Program-made: the position numbers and the translations under genes
NCBI GenBank assembly: GCA_013399305.1
Contig: VXAI01000243.1
Coordinates: 1-64,000, forward strand
Source of the DNA: Rostratula benghalensis
Taxonomy: Eukaryota; Chordata; Aves; Charadriiformes; Rostratulidae
DNA length: 64,000 nucleotides
Direction of reading: 5' to 3'
The notes under the pieces: model-generated
Seen by the model: only the letters and a program-made list of their open reading frames with translations
Told to the model about the DNA's origin: nothing
The model's database searches: none
Shown: piece after piece, positions 53,614 to 64,000 of the stretch
Layout: every line of letters begins with the position of its first letter
How positions within the stretch are numbered: position 1 is the stretch's first letter

Positions 53614-56600
53614 GTTCTTTTTGGTACCTTAACAGGGAAAATGAACCACTCTGTCATTATACAGCTACAAGTTTGAAACTTCCACCTCAGACCACTGAGG
53701 GTCTTCTGGGCCCTACAGCCCTCTCTGCTACCAAAACCTTGCCCTGCAAACCCAATACAATAGTAGAGCCAAGCAGCAATGTCCCACAGGAATAGGTACC
53801 CACCTATGACAAAGCTCATCATTTTTTTCCCCTATCAAAAAATCATGGTGGGAATTCAATAGCAAAAGGACAAATCTCTGGTCTTTCATACATTTTCATG
53901 GTTGAGTGTGTGAATGTGCACAAGGGGACGTGTGCACAAGGACAATCAGTCAAAAAAAAATAAAAAAGGTGCAGGAGGCAATCTTGTATGGAATCCACAT
54001 GATGTCTAGAAAAAACTGCCTTATTTCTAAAGCTATATCAGAGTCCATGGTGTGAGTAACCCTACTATACATACACAGAGACAACATGATCTTCAGAAGA
54101 GAGATGAGAGCAGTACAGAGTCTTGGATTCTGCTTAAATGCCACCAGTGATTCACTGCCCAAGGACACACCACTGCTGGCCCAGTTCAGTGAGGAAGCCA
54201 CTCAGGTACTGAAGTTGGCTGGACAATCTAGACGCCAAAGCAACAACATAGGGTATGAACTTGAGGGGCAAGAGCGGAAATAACTAGTAATAACAGTAAT
54301 ATTAGCTTTTTTCATTTTTCAGCTCTAATAAAGTGCCTATATCCATATGGAGGCACACTAATGAGGGGTCTGATTTCCAGAAGAAATGAGTCTCCAACAG
54401 TTTCTGTGGAAACTGCTATATAAAAATCAGGCTTCTTATAAGGGACTAAATATGCATTTGAATAGCTAAAGCTAGGCCACTCTTCTTAACAATGAAATCT
54501 TGATATTTTGGTTTACATATCATAACGGCTGGGGATGGTGCAAGCCTCAGCAGCAAACTGAAAGGGGATTACAACATGCAGCCTGTATTATTGTATAAAT
54601 AAAAGCCAAGGTTGGTAACCTTTTATGTGAAGACTGTGCAGACCGAATATTAAAGGAGAATAACTACAGAAAAACCTGAGAGGTTTTCTTTACTGCAGCC
54701 AGTTGGGGAGATGGAAGCAGAGGAAAACAGGCATTCTAAGAGAGAAAAAAAAAAAAGGGGGAAGGAAAATAGTAAGTTAAACATTCCTTTGATAGACTGA
54801 TGGACTGAAATAATTCAGGATGAAAATGTTTTTAAATTCCTGACACAGACTTGGACCTGCTAGTTTGAAAACTTTGTCCTGTGTCCTCATAACTGATGCA
54901 AGGTAAAGATTATTCCCCCAGAAGGCTGTAAGGTGTAAAGCCCAGGCCAGGACATCAAATGGTTCTGATCTCCGACATCTTCCTTTAGGGACTGGTTCAA
55001 AGAAAGAAAAGACACTTGCAAAGATTCTTCCCAATGATTGGAGTGACAGTTTGGTAAAGGAAGATCATGGAAGACTCCCTCCCTGCAATGTTTACATTAA
55101 GCCATAGAAGCATTGTGCATCTACCATTTTATCACAGCTTTCAAGGCAAATTCTATACACAGTTAGAGTAAATCTGGAATAAGGGTGTGGATTTAATAGA
55201 TTTGGAACTCCTGAAGATTATTGTTTCAGAGATTAACATTGAGCAAAAATCAGCTTCAGGTTGAGTGGAAACCAACCCTCCATAAAGGTAAATGAATCTG
55301 GAAATACCCACCACGTACACAGTCCTTATCTGGACCATTGCTTAATGAAGGTTATGATTCCTCTTCTATTTCATTTGTGGAATTGTACCACATTTCCTTC
55401 ATTCCCCGCACATCCCAGTGATGGCTGCTGGCATTTATGTGCACAGAAAAGTAACTAGTAAAGTATTTAGTATATTGTGGCTTCTTCAATTCAACCTAAC
55501 AGCAGCCATTCTGTGCATCAGGGACCAATTGCCAGCACCTGATACAACACTGGTAGACTACAAACTGTACAAGCAGTGCAGGGATCACTGGCCTAGAGTG
55601 AATAATTTGTGAGTGAACTGAACTTCCTCCAAATGAAATCTTTTTACCCCAATCTTCAACTATAAAGTAATGTGCTGTGGCCATTTCCTAACTTGTATAT
55701 TCTGCTGCAGCTACTGTTTCATGTGTCTTCTTTTGTACAAAGCACATTGAACCAGGGAGTGAGGGGAAGGTCAGATTGGTTTTGGAAAAGTCCAAAAGCT
55801 CTTTCTGGGGCACAGTTACTACGAGGACTGTGAGAAGGCCCGGTGGCAATGATATGTAGATAAACATCTGCATTCCTTACATACCATAATCATTTTTGCT
55901 TCAAGTAGAACTTCAAACTTCCAATGCTAAGCAGATTGTCTATGTGTCAGTTAGACACCCAATTCTCTCTCCCCATTCGGTGTCAGGTATCCATTTGATA
56001 ATTTGCTTTTGCATTATGAGGAGCTATGACTGACACTGACTCGGTGATCCTGTCTTCAGATTTGTCAAAGCAACTCTGAGCAAACACTTAGTTTCCTTAC
56101 AATACTTGCTGATTCCTTAGTCAAAAACTATTCCACTATCTAGAGTTGCATTGCAGATCCTCAACTATTTTATGCATTGCCTACTTAAAAAATAAATAAA
56201 GATTGAATTACATTCCTGAGTCCAGGATCCTCTTGCAATATACGAATGTAAGTATTTAATTTGGCTTTCCCTGTTTATGTTAGTTTGTTTTAGTTGCTCT
56301 GTGTCTTATTCAACCACAAGAATTCAGCATAATTTGACTTACTCAGTACTGTGTGTCTTTGGCTGCTTTTTGCTTCCCAGAAGTAAAAAAAAAAAAAATT
56401 AAAAGAAGGTCTAAAAGTGTTTTTTGTTCTTTAGTTGTGAAACTAAAAACTAGACAAACAATCAAAAGAAATTTCATACTGAGAGCCTGCAAATAAAGGC
56501 ATAGAGTTAAAAAATGCACTAATTGTAGCACTGGTGAAAGGAAGCAGATTGCCAGCTTGTAGTGACTGAAGACTGCTGCTCACCCCCTGCAGAAACATTT

Positions 56601-59600
56601 TGGAGAGCAGAATGCTGTGCTACCCCCTCCACAAGTCTCTGGCCAGCTTAAGTCAGTTTATGGCAGGTACAAGGGAGAAAAGGAGGAAACCACACAATGG
56701 ACAGTGATAGGGTAAACTTCCCTGGGAAAGTTTATTCTAAAACTGGGAGAACTGGGAGGTACCAAAAACCTGTTTAAGCTCCCAGTGTAGGGAATGGAAA
56801 AACTGTTGTTGGCTGTAAAATGAGCTCCTGCAGGTCACAGGAGAGGCTCAGGCAGGTGTCTCAGCAGCACAGCGCCTCATACCCAGGCAGCAGGACTGAC
56901 AATACCAGTCCCCATGACTCCTTCCCCACAACTGTCCACACTGGGTGTCAGTAGATTCTAATTCTGGTAGGGTTTGCTGGTTGTTTGCAAAAAGCTAGCA
57001 AATAAAAGCCTGAGCTAAAACCCTACTTATTTTACACTAGTGTGTGATAAGTTTTCATATGCTCAGTCATTAGGAATGCCGTCCTGAGAGGTCAGAACCT
57101 GGTGCCTGGTCTGAAGAGTGGCACTCTCTGGTTGTGTTTATTGCATGGAGAGATAGACAAATGAGTGATTTAGGTAGACTGCCCTCAGCATCTTGGGAGG
57201 TGGTGACCATACACAAAGGCAAGTCCTTCAATTTAGTAGCTCAAGCAAATAAACTGTCAAAGGTTCAACACCTACTGAACCTCTTTTTTTTACTTTCTAC
57301 CCATCGCATCATTTCATTAAATACAGACTAATTCCTTAATTTAACTTTTTGAAAACAAAGAATTTTCAATTTACAGGCTCTATTTTTATTAGCAGACATT
57401 ACTGACAAAACACAAAGGACCAGCAGGAGCATATATGTTGCTGGTGTAAGCCAGTTCCCCCCATTTGTTTCTAACAGTACTATGCTATTTTGCAATTCTT
57501 TCAAAGCTGACCCTGGTTTTGTGAATTAATTTAAAAGGGTTAAATATATCATTTTTATCCGAGTGAAAAATATTAGCATTACCATCAATATCTACTACGT
57601 CTAAGTAATGACAGACATTGATCCCTTGGATCTTGTTTCTCAGCTCTCCTCTGACATATTTCTCCTTTCTGCACTCAGGAGCAAGGAGCAGGTTCAGGGG
57701 GGAGTGAGAGCAACTGGGAAGCATGAGAAACCATCTTTGATTCTGCAGGAAAGAAATGCTACTTGAATGTCAAGCTGTAAATGAAACAGGGAATTCTGCA
57801 GCCCATCAAACAGGAGAGGAATTCAATGAAATAACCCTGGCCTCACAGGTCTTGAAGGGCATCAGTAGGGCTTAAAAGTAGCAGGGACAGCATCCGGGAC
57901 AACATGGAAGAAACTTTGTGACCTTTATTACTTTTGCTCTCTTCCCTTAGATTCACACTAGTTTACAAGTACATAAAGTTCCCCTTAAAAGACATTGAGT
58001 TTTCTCCTCTGAAATGTGGTTTGTCTAGCAAAATAAACTCTGCATAAGCGATCTCTCACATCCAGTTCCACATGGAGCACACCGACAGCTTTTCAGTGCA
58101 AAGTGCACGGTCAGGGTCGGGGCTGGAATGTGAAGTCCAACCCTTCCCAGACCCAGGGAGCATGCCTGAGAACGAGCCTCGCTGAGCAAAGTCTAAGGAC
58201 TCCTGAAAATGTTTTTGGCCATTTCTGTGAAATGTGTTAAACGAGCAACAACCAAAATAAAACTCCAGAAGAGACTGAAAGCAGCAGTAACCAGAGCAAA
58301 TGTAGTCAAATATTCAGAAGTAGCTTGCAATTTGGAGATGTTTGTATTTTTCAGATGCCTGATAAAGATGGCCCACCCAGAATCCCCAAATCAGTCAACA
58401 TGTTTTAAAAGACTGATCTTCTAACGCTGACTTCTATGCCACAAAAAGTTCTATGTAGCCATAAAAAACTCAGTAATTTTACCAGAACTGCAGGAATTTC
58501 AGATCTTTAAATTTTAAGAATGTTTATAATTGAAAATTGGGTTGTACAAGTATTTGAAATTAAAATCTTCAATATAAATTTCAATATATTTATTATTTCA
58601 ATATAAATTTTCAATACTTTAAATGTTCTTGTGATTGGTTGTCTATGAGCACTGTGAACAAAATTGATTCTACACTCAGTTTTAAAATGTATGCACAGCA
58701 AGCACTGCATTAGCAAAATAAGGAATAGGTAAAGAGGAACAACATAAAGCAGAAACACAGCCTTCTGAGACAGAACACAAAGCAACACCCCTAAGCAAGA
58801 AATAAACAATTCATCACAAATTTTATACCCTACTATTCTCTCTTTCAGGGGCCAACACAAATATTTTGCTGATGCCATCTACTGGGAAAACAGTAAAATT
58901 AATTAATTGTACACGATTTTCATGTAGTAAATAAAATAAATTGGGAAACTGTTCCTCAAATCTCATAATTTCTTTCTTTACACTAGCTGTTGCAAGAAGA
59001 AAAGTGACCAAGACAACTGTTTCTTAAGCACTTATGTTGAGCCAAAGAAACCCCAGGGGAAATACGGACCCAAGAATGTTAACATGACTGAGACAGCAAT
59101 CAAAGTAGAAATAGGGTTTTTTTTCATTAAACCCTGATTATAAAACTCGGAAACCACTGACATCCTTGAGAAGTACCATATTTAAATTCAGAGTAATTAG
59201 ATGGTTAAAGACCTTAAGATGTCCTACTCGCATTGTTTAGGCAATGCTGCTCTCTAGCGATTGAAAACCAGCGCACAAGATTTAGGAAGGTTTTTCTCGG
59301 AATACTGGTTGTCATTTCCTTGCAAAAGTGTTTGCTGTTTGCCACATCTGTGCTTTAAACTGCATTTTAAAGCTCTTACTTGGTAATTTTTTGGTAGTGA
59401 TTGCGTTTCTCCTGGCTAAAGAGAAACAATAACATTGGGTACTTGCAATGGTGAAAGTTAAACATATTTGGAGTCGCCACTTCTTTATAAAGATGTAGGT
59501 ACCTGACTAATCTTGGCTCCTTCATGTGTTATCAGGGAAGCTGGCTCCAGCCCTTTGCTAACTCAGTGCAAGGGGCACTATAAGAAACATAGCTCTGGTG

Positions 59601-62600
59601 CCAGTGAACTCACAGTGGCTCTCCACACTTGCAAAGACCTCGGTAATAACTTGTCATCTTTTCTAGCACTACAAGCACAGGGCACGTTCCAGTTCAGGCC
59701 TGAAACCCCAGCCACACTAGAACATGACTCATGGGCTCTGACAGATCCCACACAATCCCCCCATAACTTGCAGTCACTCTCTGATGCTGGGAATTAAGAT
59801 GCCAATAAATTACATATTCGTTGAAATTAAAATTAAATCAATATTTTTTAAGGGCAATTGTAAACCAAATAGTTATAATTTCATTTCTTTTTTGGCCTTG
59901 TAAAACATGTTAAAATTCCCAAGTTCTTTGTCAATATGCAGGCCTAAGCTAGCAAGGCATCAAAGCACACACTCATCTCTAAAATACCCTGGACAGTATC
60001 ACTGAAGTCAGTATGAGTTAAAGACAGACTTACAGACTTTTCTGAATGCCTGCCCTAAACAGAAGTTAAGATTCTGATCTTTAATTGAGTTGAAAGCCAC
60101 TGAAAAGGGGTTTCATTTAGAAAATCTTGTTTCAATTAAAAAAAAAAAAACCAACAAACTGGTTCCAGACCTAAACTGGAGAGAAACATAATTAAATACT
60201 CTGATTAAATGGCTTCCAGGATTACAAAAATTATATAAACACAAGTTTTCTTTTAAAAAATAAAAAACAAAGCCATCTCAGCAAAAGCACCAGAAATGCT
60301 GACAAAACAAAGGTGAGCTGGCAGCCACTGGACTAAGGGAGGCTCTTCAGCTACCAAACTGTTCATTGAAATGATGCAGAATTGGAAAGTCATAGCAAAG
60401 TAAAAGGTCAGGCATCAATAGAACTTCAAAAGGCAAAGAAATTTGTATTTTGCAGAGTTTACTCCCTGAGGTCCTAGCAAAAGATCACTGCTGTAATGCA
60501 AATTCAGCTGCGCTGAGGAGGTACTGAGAGGAGGGTATTCAGTAAGATGCTTTTGAATCCCTGCTTCTCTCCCTGTCATTATCCCAAGCTGAATTAGACA
60601 GAGGCCATAGCACCCATAGGCCAGGCGATTCAAGATGACTATACTGACCTGCAGTCAGATGGCCATACCTACCCTCTTTCTTTTCAGTATCTTTTGTGGA
60701 GAGCCCAAGCAGAGGGGATATGACTGCCAGGCATAGCACATTTGTGCTAGAAAATCTCATCTGTGTATTTAAAGGGGCTTTTGTGTTGCCCAACTAGGAC
60801 AGCCAACTTGATAATGAGATATCAAGCATTAAATAAACATAGGAGAGGTGAAGGCATGGTAATGTGGTAATGCATCTGCCTTGGGGACACCAAGGTACTG
60901 AAATTTCATTTTACAGTAAACTGCTACTTTGCATATGCTGAGAATGTCATTTTAAACCCAAAGCAGTTGGCAGTTCCACTAGCCTTTTTGCAATAAATTT
61001 AAACCTTGGGAGGGTTTACAGGTGACGCTACTGAATAGCATGGTGCAGTGGTGGAAAAATGTGTTACATGGAACAAATCAGTAGATTAAAACCTCCACCT
61101 CTATTTGTTCAAACAAATGTTTTCCATTAACCATAACACAGGAATCCTGTATCACAGTCTTTGAGGCTGATTATGTGGAATTGCTTTTACATATTACTTT
61201 TGGGTCCCTCTCTTAAACTACACAATAGGACATTCTTAAAATACCAGCAAATTATTTCTCTTGCTTAATACTAATAACAACAGTTTTTGAAATGTTCAGC
61301 TTTTTGTCCATACCCAGTTTGCTGAAAGGACAGAATTAGATCCACTAGGGATTAATACTGGATAATTTTTCAATGTGTTATAACCAATCACTGTCAAATA
61401 ACACATTTAAATCTTGGGTAGGATTCTAAAGGTCTTTTGGACACTAATAAATTTCCCCAGTTTCAAAATGTACCAGAGATCAGCTATAGATTGAAAAAAA
61501 AGCATGTGTGTGAGCTCCAGTCTGGATCCTGGCATACTCTTCCTGTGCAGCTCTTGCCATGTTAACTTCTCTACTCCATTTCTTCTTTATTATAAAATTG
61601 CTACTCTGCCTCAAAGGACTACTGTGATACTATTTTGTTATGCATACTTTCCCAGGATATTTAGATAGCCTGACTGCAGGCAGCAGAGATATAAGAAGTA
61701 TGTTTAAACGAGAGGAACCTCTAACAGAATCACTGGACTGGAGACAGATAATGTTGATGAGAGCAGGGGAAAGCAGCTTAGCAACTGCAATAGCAAATTT
61801 TCCCCACAGTCAACGTATCAGACAGAATGACACTGATGGGCTTCAGGCTGTAGCTGACTTTTAATGGAACCTTCCCTGATTTCTACACTTGAGAGTAAAA
61901 TCAAGCCCAACAAAAAAGCTCTCTTTTCACAGAAGTTCATGAATTTAGAAACTGGGCTAATCGCAGCTATGAACTAAAACATCTTTTCTTTCCATCACTG
62001 TGAAGCTAATCTCAAGAAAGGATACACCAATTATCTAACCAGACTTGTACACTGATCTGAAATGTGTAAGTTTAGAAAGAATTATTTGGATTTACAGCTG
62101 TACAATAGAGCAGCACCAGGACCATTTTGCTCACTATTTTCCCTAACATTCAGAATGAAACTTTTGCTAATGGAGGTTTTAGTATCCAAGAGTCACTTGT
62201 TTTGAGTATTCTGGTTTATATTACTGTATATATAAAACTGAACAAATATAGTAAGGGCGAATAGAATACTTCATAGGATGGGAATAATTATAGGTTTGGT
62301 GTTTGGTTAATAGCTATTTCTTACTATATTCTCTGACTTTGCTAAGGCAAACCTGCAATGCTTAGGCCAAGCAGATGCAGAACTTATCAAATTAGTACCT
62401 TAGGGCAAGTAACACAGTAAGATATTTCATTATGAGCTCAAGGAAACAAACGATATCCTTGACATACTCTGCTCACAGATATTGCTGAGGCAATCGATAA
62501 TTCTTTATGTCTCATGTGAGGATCACCAGAGAAAATGTCTGGAACTAGTCATTAATTAAAAAAAGCCCAGCACAGAGTTAGAATTTTTGAAATCATGCCC

Positions 62601-62930
62601 CAAGCAGATGTGGAAATTTGCAATGACAACTGATGAGAAATTCAGCACCTAGAGGGAGGGAAGGGTTGTGGCTTTCCTCTGTTTTGTTTTGCTCGGTTTT
62701 TTATTTCATTTTTCACTGAATGTGACAGAATCTTTATAAGGATCTCACAAAATCTTCCAGTCAGTCTGTGCAGAGAAGAAAATAAATTTTACAAACAGTT
62801 TCTATTATACCGGCATCTTTCCCATAATTATACAGGATGAATGTTATCCATTCCAACAGTAGGTTTCCAACTAAAAAAGAAAACCAAAATACAGGATAAG
62901 AGTGTGGCTATGGAATACAGTAGGGTGGGA
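53614..62930. other. Intergenic DNA, nothing firmly recognised
   Basis: No exon with protein support over 9 kb. There are AT-rich stretches, including an imperfect repeat of ttcaatataaattt near 58573-58614, and poly(A) runs near 54750, 56385 and 60140. Weak tRNA-head-like sequences occur near 57061 and 60855, too diverged to call. Confidence 0.5.
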
Positions 62931-63043
62931 CAGGAGAGGAGAGGAGAGGAGAGGAGAGGAGAGGAGAGGAGAGGAGAGGAGAGGAGAGGNNNNNNNNNNN
63001 NNNNNNNNNNNNGGAGAGGAGAGGAGAGGAGAGGAGAGGAGAG
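62931..63043. repeat. GGAGA pentanucleotide array interrupted by an assembly gap
   Basis: Tandem GGAGA units run from about 62931 to 62989, then 23 N (62990-63012), then more units to about 63043. The array is purine-rich on the + strand. The true length is unknown because the gap lies inside the repeat. The open frames that cross it are artefacts. Confidence 0.97.
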
Positions 63044-64000
63044 ATCTTCTGGTAGATAACAGCAAGTGTCTGTGCCTAATTAGCCTTAGCTATATTGTAG
63101 CAAGCCCATGTCAATCAGTTGTCAGATACAGGAAAGGGCATCACTTTTCAGGCTCCTGTCCTAAAATAAAATATTTTGCACATTTTTGCACACTGCCTAG
63201 ATAAACAGTGCTAGCTATGGATCACTGTACTGAAATAAGGAAAAAGACAGTTGCAGGAATGAAGGCCATAAACCTGAGGTTGCCCTGTCCTATCAAACCC
63301 AGACCCTTACTGTTGAAACAATTCAGTCAGTCACAGTCTTCAAGGCACTAATGCTTTTTCTTACAATACACCCTGGGACACTAGTGATGCTTTTAAGGAC
63401 ATAACAGAAAGCAAAAAAATATCCCCATTAAAAATCATGCACACTCCGAGAATCACTGGCATTCCAACCAGAGGTTTATTTAGCATATAATGCTGAGCAA
63501 CAGGTTATTCCAAGATAGAGTGAGCCTTATGTTTAGGCTTTTAGATTGGCATTTTCCAAACTACTGTGTTGAATTGTCACTTAACGCCAAAAAACATCTA
63601 GGAACATATTACATGAAAGGCATCATAGAAAGTTGATTTGATACCTTAAATGAAAAGTGGAAAAATACTTTTAAATGCCCTAAGGAGCTCTCAGTTCTTT
63701 TGATTCAACAGATCCAGTTTAACCCCACATTGTTAAACCTTGGTGAAAATATTTTGGTGTTGATTTGGTGACAACATAGTAAAAACCATGAAAATAGGTC
63801 TGAATGCTGATATTTTTCAATTCTAAGTTAGAAAAAAGGATAAAACAAAATATCAACAAATGAAATCTCAAGATTTATTGTTTGCTTTTTAATTCCTATT
63901 ATGCAACTTTCCACATTATTTTGTAACTAAGAGAAATACATCATGTCAGACAGTTAAATTCACCTTGCCGGTGAATAATTGGGATTATACCTGTAACTGT
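63044..64000. other. Intergenic DNA, nothing recognised
   Basis: AT-rich sequence to the window edge, without recognised exon or repeat. Confidence 0.6.

Noticed and set aside
52639..53620. Target-site duplication of the second LTR family
   Set aside because: The bases next to the two ends (atact and gttct) do not match convincingly, so no duplication is claimed.
57061..57110. tRNA-derived SINE head (ctcagtcattaggaatgcc)
   Set aside because: Some similarity to an A box region, but too short and diverged to separate from chance.
60855..60900. tRNA-head-like sequence (gtggtaatgcatctgccttg)
   Set aside because: It resembles the A-box part of a tRNA-derived SINE, but no B box or body follows; not a tRNA gene.
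62841..63204. Open frames with Arg-Gly-Glu or Leu-Ser-Ser repeats
   Set aside because: Translations of the GGAGA array across an assembly gap.

Overview
The window is vertebrate genomic DNA from a bird. The only gene I can identify is spliced, with GT-AG introns of about 0.7 to 3.8 kb. The repeats are avian: three 5'-truncated CR1 LINE tails ending in ATTCTATG-type repeats, and three solo LTRs of endogenous retrovirus families that I know as abundant in neoavian birds. The LTR types favour a neoavian species over chicken or a ratite, but I cannot name the species.

Positions 1-26.7 kb hold the 3' part of CHRDL1 (chordin-like 1; also called ventroptin or neuralin-1), a secreted BMP antagonist, on the + strand. 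Eight coding exons run from 9910 to 23670 and encode the last 355 residues: von Willebrand factor type C (VWC) domain 2, a basic linker, VWC domain 3 and the conserved C-terminal region ending in a terminal Cys. All splice sites are canonical and the reading phases agree across every junction. The signal peptide and VWC1 exons are not visible and should lie upstream, so 1-9909 is read as intron. The 3' UTR probably runs to about 26.7 kb, where AATAAA signals cluster. It contains an unusually GC- and CpG-rich stretch and a perfect 8-bp stem-loop.

Positions 26.7-64 kb appear to be a gene-poor interval. I found no exon of a recognisable gene; in human the neighbours of CHRDL1 are PAK3 on its 5' side and AMMECR1 on its 3' side, and neither is seen. 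The interval holds two CR1 tails, three solo LTRs (two of one family in opposite orientation and one of another), three MIR-like ancient SINE fragments, a compound trinucleotide microsatellite, a GGAGA pentanucleotide array containing an assembly gap, and another N gap. The remainder is AT-rich single-copy-looking DNA with a few segments that may be conserved regulatory elements.

The most interesting leads are a duplicated segment of about 60 bp shared by the CHRDL1 3' UTR and one of its introns, the GC-rich island inside the 3' UTR, the MIR-like SINE fragments, and two candidate orphan exons (about 38.36 kb and 47.13 kb). I found no convincing undescribed multi-gene system.
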